From contig NC_047080.1 in assembly GCF_902459465.1 (NCBI RefSeq), positions 9,274,866 through 9,338,865 on the forward strand: 64,000 bases of DNA, written 5' to 3'. The position numbers and the translations under genes are program-made. The notes beneath the pieces are model-generated. The model saw nothing but the letters and a program-made list of their open reading frames with translations, was not told the DNA's origin and ran no database searches. Positions 1 through 12,600 of this stretch are shown here, piece after piece (position 1 is the first letter of the stretch; every line of letters starts with the position of its first letter). Origin of the DNA: Asterias rubens. Taxonomy: Eukaryota; Echinodermata; Asteroidea; Forcipulatida; Asteriidae.

Positions 1-1316
1 TCAGAATTAGTTCTCATAATTCAAACGTAGTTCCAATCTGGCAGAAAATACTGTATGTTACAGCGCCAGGATCGCACTGGGTGACAGACATGTACGCTAT
101 ATAAGAAGCCACAATTATTATTATTATTATTAATTCAACATCCAAAATGTTACACTTGGTCTTGTTTCCTAGATGCTCTTGTTCTACTAGGGGAGAAAAT
201 TAAACCATTGTAGATAGAGGGCGCTATCATCCCGAAACTACTTCCACACCATGATCGGGCGCAGATTTTGTTTTTTGTTTTTCGAAATTAACAAGACTAT
301 GTTGGAATCTGATTATGGCAGTATGTCTGCACCCATGAGAACATGATCAGTTTACTTGTGTAGAACTTAGTCCACCAGAGCCAAACAAAACATGCTGCTG
401 GATTTCAAAGAGCTGGGGTCGGTTAGGGTTAATGCATGGGTTTACTATGGTAAACAGGCAGGGTACCACACAAGGGGTACAACAACACAGTACACAGACA
501 TCATAGAGTTATATATAAGAACTAGAGGGCGACTGGCCTATATACGTGACCCGGCATGCGCGCAGCAGCCATTTTCTAAGTTGACAAAACAAGCATTGCA
601 CAGCGTGTGTTTGTGCGGCCATTTTGTAAGTTGACAAAACAGCATCGCGTAGCGTTCAATAAACACAAACTCAAATGTGTACTTCAACTTCAACGCGCGT
701 ACAGAATGGCACCCGCGTGTCTCCTTGCGGTCCCTTCGCGTTTGTGCAAGAAGCATCACCAGTGCGCCCTCTATTTCTTATATATAACTCTATGACAGAC
801 ATGCAGCTAATGTTTTAATTGCAAAAAAGGGAAACGGCTGAACACATAACTTTTGTACCGTGTTTTTCACTTGTCTATGACACTGTTTTGAAAAGGAAAA
901 GGAAGAAATCAGCTCATCAGCTGAAAAGTTGCATGCCTAAGTACAGCTGTTTCGTGTTTGCAAACTGCATGGTGAAGTGTTAATCAAAGATCCTTCATTG
1001 ATGTAGCATCATCACAATGCACTTAGACACTACTTGTGCCTGTGTTTTTTTTAACACAATTGTTCCCATCCAAGAAAAACAGAATAAAACAGATTTTATT
1101 TTATTTATATATACTACATTGACATGGAAAACGTTGGAAAACGTTAAGCATTGATGCTTTTACAACCTTTACACTTTTTTTGTTGAGTGGAAGTAGGTCA
1201 AATCTTGCAGCCATTTGTGGCTGCTGTAGGCATATTGGTATAAGCTAGCTGTTTGCGGCCGCAATTGTCGGTTGGGAATACATGGCGGCTGAAAGAAGAG
1301 AGTAGGTTTATGTTCC
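1..1316. other. UCHL5 downstream flank, no gene seen
   Basis: I see no gene here beyond the UCHL5 3' UTR. An AGAGGGCGCTATCAT motif sits at 216-230. Around 590-650 a short tandem duplication repeats the phrase GCCATTTT(C/G)TAAGTTGACAAAAC. The three short ORFs at 392-795 resemble nothing and overlap on both strands. Confidence 0.6.
1095..1105 (-). terminator. Candidate UCHL5 poly(A) signal
   Basis: Two overlapping AATAAA hexamers on minus lie about 210 bp past the UCHL5 stop codon, a reasonable 3' UTR length. The region is AT-rich, so chance hexamers are possible. Confidence 0.4.
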
Positions 1317-4300
1317 TCACTTTGCAGCCTCCACTTTTTTCTTTTCATCTTTCTCCTTGGATAGAGCTATTGCCTTCTCCTTTGCCTGAAAGAAATCACA
1401 AGATATTACATAAGTGGTTAAATGGACAAGTTGCCTTGGATCGAGTGAGTTGGTCTGAAAAGCGTTTGTAACCGTTTGTTATAAAATGCATATGGTTGGA
1501 AAGATGATTTGAGCGCTACATAAGAAGCCATCATTATTATAACTTTTATTATAAACCCCTGTACTTCATTGTACTTCCTGCAGATATGATTTGAACACAG
1601 CCAGATGAAACCAGACTCTAATAACTCATCCAGCTTGACTTCTTGTTGACATTCTAGACCAATTGGCCATGGTAAGTCTTCTTTTTGTACGCAAGTCACC
1701 AGATACACGAGGCCTGAAGGCCACTTCAAGGTGTGGGCTAAAATTGATTTTTTTTTTTCGGGGGCCATTGCCACCTACATGTACTCCTTTTCTGAAACAG
1801 GGTTGCCCCCTTTACAGTCCATACCGATGTATGTTTGGTTATCATCCATCGGATTATGGCTTAGAGCTATTAGAGAGAATGTGAATGCGAACGTAAATTT
1901 GAGGTCACACCCTCCTTTCGCAGCAATATTCGCAAGTGAGTGGCCCAGAGTTGAACTGCTGCAAACTATTCGTTGCGAATTTGTGGCGTCAACGTTCGCA
2001 TCGCATTCGCATTCGCAGGAAGTATGAACCGGGCTTAAGTCATACCTGTTGTACAAGGGGTAGTAGTTCTCCTTTACTGGCTAGAACCTTCAATAACTCC
2101 ATAATCATCGGCAGGTAGTTGTGCTTCCTTCTGATGTTTTCAACCTTCAACAAATTGTCAGATAAAAAACACTCATGGTCACTGAATAAGTTGTAATTAA
2201 TCAAAAGGTATAATCAAGTTGCCCAAACTGTCAAGATACTCACATACATATTTAATACAGGCTATAACAATATTTTTTAATGTGCATTAATCCTTTCCTG
2301 TAATTGGCTTCTCGTCCGCTATTGTTTTGGTCAATAAATATCATATAATAAACTCCAACACATGAATCCCCTTGTTCCTAAACAAGAAAAGAATAGTTAA
2401 CTGTTTTTAATCTTTAGTAGTTCCTCCAAAATTAATGACCATAAAAAAGGAGCTCTTGGGAACATTGTTCCAGTTGTCAATCAAAGCTTCTTTATCTGAA
2501 AACATCTGGGCCCAATTTCATGGCTCTGCTTACCGTAAGCACAGAATCGGCGCTTACTGAAGCAGGGAATTCTGTGCTTACGGCAAGCATATTTCACGGG
2601 TAAGCGGTGAATTTTACTAGGCATTCTAGACTTACAAGGCTAGCACAGAAATTCGGCGCTTGCACGTAAGCGGGGAATCGTGATCGTAAGCGCAGAATTC
2701 GGCGGTAAGCAGAGCCATGAAATTAGGCCCAGATTTGTTCACCAGGCTGACACAAAATTGTCTCGCTTTAGATGATAGTCTGAAATTCAGATCGGGCAAG
2801 AAACCACTAAGCCAACATACATAGGTGACGTAATATGATGGAGAAAATGAAGGGTTACAGATTTGCGGACAATAATGTACCTTAAATTTGTTGACTTTCT
2901 GGTTCTCCTCCTCCAGAAGCATGGTCAATCTACTCAGCTCTGATTGGATGCTGGTGGCTGACAGCCCGGCTGATTGGTCAGTCTCCATTAACTCACCCTG
3001 AAAACCAACAAAAACAGCACATTTTTTTTTAAAATAAATACACCGATTTGTATTAAGTTCTGTATACTCGGTGCTTTCCAGAGTTCTGTAAAAACAAATC
3101 AGGCAAATCACTTGGGTGTGATTCAAACCCAAAACCTTTGCAATGATTGAGCAGATGTCCTGTAGGTTTGAATGGTTTATCTGTTGCTCAAAATTAGTGG
3201 TTGATATTGAATGGTCAGACAGTAGGAGGGTCGACTGTGAATCATGCAGATGCATTCATGATACCATACTGCAAGCTTGCATAGTTTATTTATCATTCAA
3301 ACCACAATGAATGATATAGAATGGTCAGTAGGAGGGTTGACTGTGTACTGTGTAGATACATTCACCACATAATAAAATATTGCAGACCAATATAGTGCAT
3401 CTATCCTTCAAAACCACACATTGGATCATATTGAATGGTCAGACAGTAGGAGGGTTACAGATATTACAGAAAATCCTAAAATAAGAAAACAAATCTTCAT
3501 ACAGCTCATATGTAATTTTGGGATGCAAACATAACATAACCAAACAAACGTGTGACAAATTTACCTGTGATTCTAATGTCTCTAACTGTGCCTTTAACTT
3601 GTCGTACTTTTTCTGAAATATCATTCTTCGATCGGTGATTATTGCCATCAGATTGAAATGGATCTCCCCGGCACTGTACCTGTAAATAATAAAAATGTAA
3701 AACTTGATAATGAACCCTCTTACAATCTTAAATCCTGATATATTCAAATGCAAAAGTGATGACATTTTGGCTAGTACATTGTACACACAAACAATTTGGT
3801 GTTACTTTGGCTTTCAGTCCTCAATCCTCTGGTTTTGGAAGAATAAAAGCTGGTATCTTTTTCCATAACAACCTTACTTCGAAGTGAAGGGATTCTCAAA
3901 ATGCTTTATACTAGCAAAAGCAGCTCGTATAACTAACCAAGAAAGTTTTTATTTCGATTAATTTTAAGAGTGATTACCAAATGTATACCTTCCGTTTAAC
4001 CACTTCTCAAACTTCAATTTACTTACTTCTTAATTCTTTGTTCAATAGCTGGTTTGACCGTCTTCAACCAATCTCCTGGATCGCATTTACCTGAAGAAAG
4101 AACCAGATAATTCCATCCAATAATACACTTTGAAGAGACAGGAGGTAAAAACAAAACAGTTTTCACTTAACTTCGTAAAATCACTGGGTCTGATTGCATT
4201 TTTAATGGTTTACAAATCACTTCTAGACAACTAAATCTTCTTAGTAAATCACTAGAAACAACTTTTCTTCTACCAGAAGATTGATATTTAAAGGAACATT

Positions 4301-7300
4301 ACAGCGATGGTTTTTGCTAACAAAACAGTTGCTGGCATGGTAAGCAATTTATGTAATCCACCTTATACACACACTGACAGACCTGCAGAAGTTTGAGATC
4401 AATCGGCCATCTGGGTCACAAGAAAATAGTGAAAATCCGATAACACATTTTGCATTACATCAATTTAAAACTAAATGGAAAAAAAAGGGAAGTTAGTTTT
4501 ATTTTTTTCTCATCAAACAAGACATTTCAAGGGATGTTTTCTACTATCGTCATCATTAGGCCGTGTAAGTTTTATGTAAATCTGTGCTCTTGGAAGTTCT
4601 GTAATATTCCTTTAAACGACTTTCAAATCAGGCTACTATTTCATTATTTTGTTGAATGACTTTGTTACTAAAGTTAGAAAAATCACTTACCTAGATCTAC
4701 TGGTCCTTCTTTCAATCCATCCAGTTCGTACAATCTGCCGTTGATCGGGATGTAGCCCACAAAATGGTACGCATCTTCGTCTTTATTGGCCAAGGACGAG
4801 TCAAATTCAAACATCTGTTGCCTTGAAAATACATTGCATACATTTATGAATAGGGAGCTGCATACATTTATGATTATAACGTGTTATATCAAGTACCTTA
4901 CACTATGGAACAGGTACGGGTGGGTGGGTAGAGTCACCTAGACTTAACCATAGTCTAGTTGGACACAGGGCTGGATAGCTCAAGTGATAGAGTATCGGCA
5001 CATTAAACCAAAGTTCGTTTGTTCAAATCCCACTCTAGTCATTTTGTCAACAACATTTTCTCGGTTTATCCTTGGTCCATGATTTATCTTTCCATATGGT
5101 TTCATGGGAAAACCATACCCAACTTTTTGGGTTTTAACTTTTTGGGGGTATTCTGCTTACAGCTAGACAGACAAACAAACAAACTAGGACATTATACAAA
5201 ACTTCCATGGTGGGGTACCTAATCCTAACCCCCCCCCCCTGCACTGTCTGCCATTTGCATGTTAAGCCTCAAATTGGGGCCAGCAGTGAATAGAAAGTGT
5301 TATAAGGCCGTGTCCGAATTGGCGACTTTGACTACAGCTACGGCTAGATCAGCGCGTCTGTCAGTGTTGAAGAATAGCAGACGCGCGCGCCCTAGCCACA
5401 GTTGTAGCCGAAGTCGCCAATTCGGACACAGCCTAACTCTGTATTCTCACAGAAATGTAATGACACTTTCATCCAAACAGATACATAAATACAATACACA
5501 TGAAGTCAGGGCTCTACGCGCACATGGCGGATCTGTGCAAGTAGCAAATAGACATCCAGAGTATGATTTGCTTTTAACATTTTGACAGTTTGCATTGTGG
5601 CCGCTATTCCTCTGCACTAACAATAATATATTGATCATAATGATATTTTCATTTAATTTTTGATGCTTACCTTGCAAAACTGTTGTGAACTTGTTTGATT
5701 ACTTCTGAATTACTGATGCTTAGTCCCTTCATCTTCAAACACAAAAACAAAAATCAGAAAAACAACAAGTAACAGATGCTCAAATCATTGACACCCCGTT
5801 TGAAGTTTAATAATAAAAAGTGTGGTAAGACAGTAGGAAGAAGAAATAATCTCACCGTTGGATCAAAGCTGCTTGTGAAATCCTTAAACTCGCTGAGTTT
5901 CTTGCCGAGGTCAATGTCCTCATGTTGACAATTTAGAAGAACGCTTAGAATAGCCTGTGTAGCACACGCATTCGTAATGACCTGTAATTTAACAACGCAT
6001 GAGGATTATATAATTATAATAATACTAGGTTCTTCTACAATGCTTTGTGGGTGTATCAAAGTGCTCAGTATTTTTTTTCCCCTTCAAAATACAATGTATG
6101 TGGAGCTACTTTTTGAAGTATGAAGTATGAGAAGTATTCCTTTACAGCACCATGTTACGGTTTACAAGGTGCAGTGGTGCAATATGCTGCTGATCAGACC
6201 AATTACAGTGGGATGAACCCCTTCTCTTTACGATCAGTGCATTGGGTTCTTTAACACAACCCACTGGACCAACTGCTTTACATCCCATTCGAAGAACACA
6301 CCAATAAGGGTTACTTATGCTACAGTGTCCAAAGGAATAACAAATAAAGTTTTCTGACATCAAACAGCAAATCATGATCTCGACTCACTCATCAACGAAT
6401 TCAGATCATGATTTGCTATTTTGAGGAATGCTATTTAACTATTACAATAAATTCCAATGTGATAAGTCAAACTAAAACCGTTATGCATGATGCCTGTTAC
6501 CTGTTTTGCAAAGAATATTTTATCCATACGGCTGTCTTGGACCACAGCCCCTGAAGGTTCTTCACCGGCTTGCCATTTGAACAGGAAGATCAACCCATGA
6601 ACAGGTCTGAAGAAGGAAGAAGAAACAATCTGATACATTTAGAGTTTCATCCCATTACATTCTTATAAATTATTTGTACTTTTGTATTTATATGTTAAAT
6701 TGCCAAATAAATAACAATAGTTAAAGATATATTTTGTAACATGTAAGTTGTGGAAATGCTGAATTGACAGTAACAAATTTCAAGCAAATTTTTTGTTTTG
6801 GTGTATAATAATAATCATAATGCAGAGCTTCTATGCCCCAAAATAAACAATGAAATCTTATGAAAAAATTTGTTAGAAAACTGTAGGGCAAACAAGCGAG
6901 TCTTTACAAGTCCCTTTTGAAAATCAAAACTTTTAGCTTGGCAAATAAGAACTGGTCAGTAATTCATTCCATAATGAAGGTGCAATGAATTTGTAGGCTC
7001 TTCAACCATAAATATATTTTTCTTTCAGGGGATAGTAAGTAAGTCTATGAAGGTTAAAATCGTATTTTGTATTTTGTTTATTTTTCTTGCTGTTTATGTT
7101 ATGTATCTTCAGCGTGTTTGTAATAATAATGAGGAGTGGTCTTATTGTGAATAAATAATTTCCTCCGTGGAAAAAAAAAAAAAAAAAAAAAAAAAGTCTA
7201 TGAAGAGCTCAACAGTTACAGGCTGTTGAAACTTGTGGTAGCCCACCGACTTACTTTCAGTGGTGACGCCTTTAAATACTTTGGCCATTTTACTGCTGAA

Positions 7301-8576
7301 ATGCAATGAGGGAAAAATTAAAGCCAACATAAATTCTAAATGTTTGCAATTATATTAGCTTATTTGCCCTTCTCAGGAAGGTTTGCTAATCGCTTACTTC
7401 AATCTTCCAAGACCTGTTTCATCATCTAGGGTCCATATTTCTTCTACTTGAACACCTGTCACACCTACATAGAACATAAAGGAAGAAACTGATGTGTCAA
7501 ACCCATTGTGTACCACTTATACTATAGGGTGTTGAAGGCCGAGCGGATAAGAGCACCGAACTCAAGGCTTCAAGCTCTGGTATTTCTGTTCAGCAGAGTG
7601 TGGGTTCGAATTCCGGTCGTGACACTTGTGTCCTTGAGCATTTGAGCAAGACACAAAACCATAACACATAAGCTTCTCTCCACCCATGGGTAAATGGGTA
7701 CCTGTGAGGGCAGAGTTGGTTCTTGTGATTGATTAGCTTAGTGCGCTACATGTTTGGCGGCACAGGCTGTATAGGCCTACTCCCCATCGAGGGAGCTGAG
7801 TGAGATGGCCAGTGAGTGACCAGGGAGGGGTTATAGTAATAGTGTTGAAGCGTCATGAGCGTTACTGCGTGACGGACCTGAGCGCTAATGCAGGGAACAA
7901 TTTCATCCAGCAACTCTGCATAGTAACAAATTTGTAACTGGACCAGCAACATCCACTTTCCATTTTATATCAATTTCAATGACAATGATAATGAATGGGA
8001 TTATATTAATCATATGCATTGTTGTCATTTGCAAATGAACATCATGGACATGCAAACTACAAATTATTCTCTCTCTCTCTTTTTATAATATTATTATTAT
8101 TAATATCACAGCGACATAACATTAACAAATAACATTAACAATACAATACACAGGCTTAGCTTGACTACACTACAGAATAGTCACACGACACAGACTCTTC
8201 TTTGAACTTAACAAGTTTAAACCTACTCACTACTACTAGTACTACACTACTAGAGAAGACTAGCGCACAACTTTCTCTGTCACTGACTCAACAAACATGA
8301 CAAAATAACAAAGTGAGTAACGACTGAGCAGAAGGGTGAGCAGAACAACAGTTCATCAGCATGTTCAGTGAGTAACAAAGTAAAAAGGTAAAAGCTGTCA
8401 GCAGTACAGCGGTAACACTGAACAGTAAAGCCACATTCCGAAATTGGCTCAGATAATGGGTACAATGGAATCAAACGAAATAACGTAGAATATTTACCAA
8501 AGCCTCTGATTAGTTCTGTAAAAACTGCAGGATCACTTTCGATCAGACACCAATTTCCAGCTGAACCACCCGCCAT
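1317..8576 (-). CDS. UCHL5: Ubiquitin C-terminal hydrolase L5 (UCH37), 11 coding exons
   Basis: Cysteine protease that trims ubiquitin chains on the 26S proteasome (through ADRM1/RPN13) and also associates with INO80. Coding exons, 5' to 3' on minus: 8576-8498, 7464-7398, 6606-6501, 5981-5856, 5732-5671, 4821-4691, 4090-4027, 3679-3565, 2997-2881, 2144-2046, 1385-1317. All junctions are GT-AG and keep frame, giving 344 residues (human about 329). The start is the ATG before [15 protein letters not shown], which aligns with the family N-terminus. The catalytic set is complete: Gln84, Cys90 in NACATQ, His166 in YHFVGY and Asp181 in YELDGL, each two residues past the human numbering. The UCH domain spans about 1-230. 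It is followed by [14 protein letters not shown] and the C-terminal [10 protein letters not shown]...LLPLVQQ segment (about 291-322) that binds RPN13, then a Lys/Glu-rich tail. It shares an upstream region with FLOT1. Identity is certain; exon ends come from reading splice consensus. Confidence 0.96.
1688..1870 (+). repeat. Dispersed SINE-body repeat (GCCTGAAGGCCACTTCAAGG family)
   Basis: The same phrase order (AAGTCACCAGA, GGCCTGAAGGCC, CTTCAAGGTGTGGGC, CCCTTTACAGTCCATAC) recurs on plus at 42617-42795 and in complement at about 30080-30260 and 41675-41810. At 29968-30260 it directly follows a tRNA-Leu-like head, so it is probably a SINE body. Confidence 0.7.
2508..2731. mobile_element. MITE, terminal repeat GGGCCCAATTTCATGGCTCT
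   Basis: Inverted-repeat element of about 220 bp. The left end, GGGCCCAATTTCATGGCTCTGC, is mirrored at the right end as GCAGAGCCATGAAATTAGGCCC. Internal CTTACGGTAAGC-type words also pair with each other. Related copies lie at 39983-40212 and 41857-42039. It lies in a UCHL5 intron and has no coding capacity. Confidence 0.8.
3040..3175 (-). mobile_element. tRNA-like SINE fragment (type C)
   Basis: On minus this carries a B-box-like GGTTTTGGGTTTGAATCAC followed by a body also found at 39540-39690 (minus) and 14345-14515 (plus). The shared body phrases concern a CACCGATGTGTG...GGGTAAA tail. It is diverged. Confidence 0.55.
4288..4615. mobile_element. TTAA-flanked MITE, family 2 (AAGGAACATTACAG)
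   Basis: The element begins TTAAAGGAACATTACAG and ends with its complement, CTGTAATATTCCTTTAA. TTAA at both edges fits the target duplication of piggyBac-type transposases. A second near full-length copy is at 19973-20349. No ORF. Confidence 0.75.
4970..5050 (+). mobile_element. tRNA-derived SINE head (type B), diverged
   Basis: GGGCTGGATAGCTCAAGTGATAGAG resembles tRNA D-arm/A-box sequence, and GTTCAAATCCCACTCTAGTC resembles a T-arm/B-box. The same head, better preserved, is at 56291-56364. The anticodon stem is broken, so this is not a working tRNA. Confidence 0.65.
5305..5434. mobile_element. Short hairpin MITE (GGCCGTGTCCGAATTGGCGA)
   Basis: About 130 bp with long inverted repeats: AGGCCGTGTCCGAATTGGCG on the left and CGCCAATTCGGACACAGCCT on the right, plus CTACAGCTACGGCTAG pairing with CTAGCCACAGTTGTAG inside. 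The single strand would fold into one stem. It lies in a UCHL5 intron. Confidence 0.75.
7531..7960 (+). mobile_element. tRNA-Leu-derived SINE, body type 2
   Basis: The head GGCCGAGCGGATAAGAGCACC...GTGGGTTCGAATTCCGGTCG matches tRNA-Leu A and B boxes with a long variable arm. The body runs TGTCCTTGAGCA...CACCCATGGGTAAATGGGTACCTGTGAGGG, as in 19431-19777 and 35510-35830. Diverged; in a UCHL5 intron. Confidence 0.75.
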
Positions 8577-9626
8577 GATTTTTAGACTGGTACTAGAGAC
8601 CGCACTGTGCACGTGGTCCGAACAAAAAGAGAGGGTACCATGCGTCAGTTCTTCGTAGTCTCTTTCTCAAGTGGTGGGAAATGATATTGGGTCGGCTGGA
8701 CGAGGTTGATTCAAAAGAGGGCGCTATCAGAAGAAGTTAGTGTTGAAAGAGGTCCATTATTTTATTTCTATAGCCTCCCAGCTGGCGCGCCGCGACCCCA
8801 GCACCAATATTAAAACCCAAAATATATTAGATCATTGTTTTTTAAATGAAATGAGGGGGGGGGGGGGGGTAATGTTGTGACCAAAGCGAAATCGTTTGCA
8901 GTGTGCAAAATTATTGGTTGGGTTGGACTTTCGATTAATATTATTTTATGAGATTGTAGATGGTGGACCATTATTTTGGCCATTTGGCACAGGTGCAAAT
9001 ATGTTTTAGTTTCATGTATTTTCTTTCTAACAGGCAGAATACTTTCACTTTCAAGAACGAAACAGTGTCCCTGCTGCAAGTTTAATTTCATGATACAAAA
9101 AGTTGATAGAAACTCAGGAGCAACTCAATAATATTATTGTTCTGTGTGCAAATTGTGCCTGGGTCCAGCTAGTCTTGGCCCAAGACGTAAGTGCTCGACA
9201 TTGGGCGAAGATTAGGGTCAAGCAGGCTCTCTTTTGTCAACATACATGTACATGTATGTGACGTTACATTGTCTATAAATAAAATAAACGGATTAAATGT
9301 TGCCTCGATCCAAGCTCTTTATCAAAAAAAAAAAAAATACAGCAGTACAATGAGTACGTGCCTTTTGTCGCGTAAAATCGACCTCGTTCCCTTAATAAAC
9401 TACCCAATGAAATTCTATGACTGTAACGTGGGGTCGAGAGCTACGCAGCTCTATTAACAACACCCAAACAAGGTTGTTGCATGAATATTCATATCGAACG
9501 TACGTCGTGCGCAGAGCGTGCATCGTATTATGTCATTATTGAGCAAGGGCTTGGTTTGGTAGCGAAGTGGAATTACTCTGTTTTGCCGTTTGTTTACAGT
9601 TTCACGTCTACAAAAAAACCTCCAAA
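8577..9626. promoter_or_regulatory. Presumed bidirectional promoter region of UCHL5 and FLOT1
   Basis: The two start codons face away from each other 1,050 bp apart. The interval contains AGAGGGCGCTATCAG at 8716-8730, a G tract at about 8856-8868, and the perfect 12-bp palindrome ATGAATATTCAT at 9481-9492, about 135 bp before the FLOT1 ATG. No TATA box is obvious on either side. I see no gene inside. Confidence 0.55.
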
Positions 9627-12600
9627 ATGGTGTTTTTCGAAGTATGCGGCCCCAATGAGGCTATGGTTGTTTCGGGTAAGAGTATACATAACATATGTTG
9701 AGTTTTAAACTGAAAATTTTGTGCGTAAGTAGCAGTTTGGATTGAAAATTTACTGTGGAAAATTCCAGTACAGCGTTCTTGTGTGACTCATCATCACAAA
9801 AGTGCCTTAACCAGTTACGATATGGACACACACAATACAATAGCAAGAATTAGGCAGCATACACACTCAATTGTAAAAAGCATACCATTGAATCCCCAGC
9901 CAGGCTTTTTGAGTTGTGTCAAAAAGAACATTGTAAAGGCCTTTTGGAATATATTTGCTAAAATGTATTTTGGGGGAGTTTCACTTTCACTTTAGAGTTT
10001 TTCAGTCAGATTTATTTATTTGTTTACTGTTTTTTGCTAGCTAGGTTAGGTAGGCCTATTTATTATTATTATTAAGTAATTAATTTGAATTTAATTTTGA
10101 TAATGGGGATTAATGGATCTTTCCGTATGGCGCCACCACTTTTTCACTCATTTTTACAAAAAGGGATATCTCATTGAGGTAAATTAGATGCTTTAATATT
10201 TCATATCAAATGAAAAAGTGGTGGCGCCATACGGAAACTTTTCCGAGGAATCAAAAATTATATTTTGGTTTGGGAATGAAAACAAAATTGACCAAGCCAA
10301 GGTAAAAACCAAAACACACCACAGCCACAGGTTTCGTCTATCGCCAGAACTACATGTAGGAAGGTAGTTGTGATGATAAGATGTGGTGAGATATTGTTGT
10401 GCAATTACACAAGACTGTAGAACTTAGCCAGTAATCTTGACTGGCCCGATGCTACAAACACTGGCCTTGGCAAGGATGAGATTGTTCAGACTTTTGGCTG
10501 AATTCAGACTTTTTATGTCGGCCTGGTGAAGAAAATCAGACAATATTTTTTTTCTCAAAGAAAGAAATCCTGTTCATTGGTCTACTTCTCTAGTGCTTTG
10601 GATACTGTTTCCAAAAGCTCCTTGGAATCTATAACCCCAGGAATTACTAAACGGTAGATATGGCATCATTTCAATAAATTGGGTATCCAAGTTTCAGTTC
10701 CAAGACTCTCACCCCTGCCTTGGGCCTTAGCTGGGCCCAATAACATTTGCTTAGCATGAACTTTTTGCCTTGATAAAAACAGGATTACCAACCAAATTTC
10801 CCTGTGATTTTTAGGATATAAGCAAACAACAGCTGAATACCACCAGCAACAAGCAATATGCAACAAACATGACAAATGGAAACTTGGTTGGTACCTGGTT
10901 GGTAATCCTGTTTGTATCAAGGAAGAAATTGCATGCTAAGCAAATTGTTGTTCTTAGCAGCTTTGTGAAATTGAGCCCTGGTGCAGTGTTAACTTCTGGA
11001 ATTTCCCAACATAACATGAATCCATGGCAGGCCCGATTTCACGGAGGCAATGCTATCTGGTCATTGCCTTGATGCCCTTCTTAGGGTTGCATTTACCAAG
11101 GAGAAAATGCCTTGGTGCCCCTTGCCCATTCAAAAAACGAATCATACAGGCCTGCCATGTAATCAGAAGTGAAATTAAATTCAAAGATTCTGAGAGAAAT
11201 CGTACATTAATTAAAACAATTTTCTTGTGTTTTTGTGGTTTTTTGAACAGGATGCTGTCATACCAAACCCCTGCTCGTCTCCGGTGGCCGTACATTTGTC
11301 TGGCCAATCATCCAGCAGATTCAAACCCTTTCCCTTAACACCATGACGTTACAGATCAACACAGATAATGTCTACACCCGCCTTGGTGTTCCGATATCCG
11401 TCACTGGGATTGCACAGGTAAGTTTGAGAGAGAGTCAAGTAAAAAACAGGCCTTGGTAAAGGGCATCCTATGAGGAAATTGTACATTTCTACTGGAGAAT
11501 TTCAAGGGCACCTAAGGCAATGACCAGGGGGCACAGAGTAAGCTTGGGCGATATCGATTTATTTTATTCACGATATATCGCCGACAATATATCGCGATAT
11601 TCGATATAACTGCGATTAATTAAATTTGACATTATCAGTCTTCAAACTCCAAGTGAAAGTTGTAGAAGAGACAGTCATAGCATAAGAGAGGTGTTCTAAT
11701 GACCTATTCTTCTGGTTTTACTCCAAACCTATGGGGTGCAAGATGTCTCAGCTAGCAAATACATCGCGATATTTAATCGATATTGCGATATGTCGCGATT
11801 ATCGCGATATATCGCGATGTATCGATATTTCGATTAAAACCAAATCCATCCGATATCGAAACCTTTCCAAATTAATATTGCGATATTCGATAATATCGTG
11901 ACATCGCCCAAGCTTAGCACAGAGGCAATTGCCTTGGTTGCCTCTGTGAAGTATTCGGCCTGCAATATGTAACACAAAATGAGTGCCCATAGGCATTTCC
12001 TGAAGTTGCGTGAAGTTTTAAAGGAAAGTTGTAAGCTTGGTAGTAAACTCTTCAAATCTCTTCAAATTAATGGAAATAAAACCTATTGGGTAGAAGCCTA
12101 TAACAGCAGCTTTCGATACTATAGCATTTTGAGAAACTTTTATTTTTATGGAAGTAATGTTGTTTTAAATGTAAAAAATATATCATTTTTCATGCATCAA
12201 AATTAGAATTTGAGATCAGATTGTGTATTCCTTTTATTTTTAGGGATTATTATTCTTGCATGAACATTATTCTCTCTGGATTTTCGCGACCACTTTACGA
12301 AATGAATAAACATCTACATTTAAAGAAGATTAAAACAGTTCCAAAAACCTAAAGCAATTGTTTAATGCAAAATTCTGTCCCAATATGTAGAGACGGTTCA
12401 GCGATTGTTTTGTTTGCCAGAGTACATTATTTCCAAATCTCTTTGACACTCGTCTTAAAACTGAACTCCACTTTTCTTCCAGGTCAAGATCCAAGGTCAG
12501 AACAAAGACATGCTCCTGGAGGCCTGCCAACAGTTTCTCGGCAAAACGGAACATGAGGTTGAAATGGTTGCCATGGAGACACTTGAGGGTCACCAGAGAG

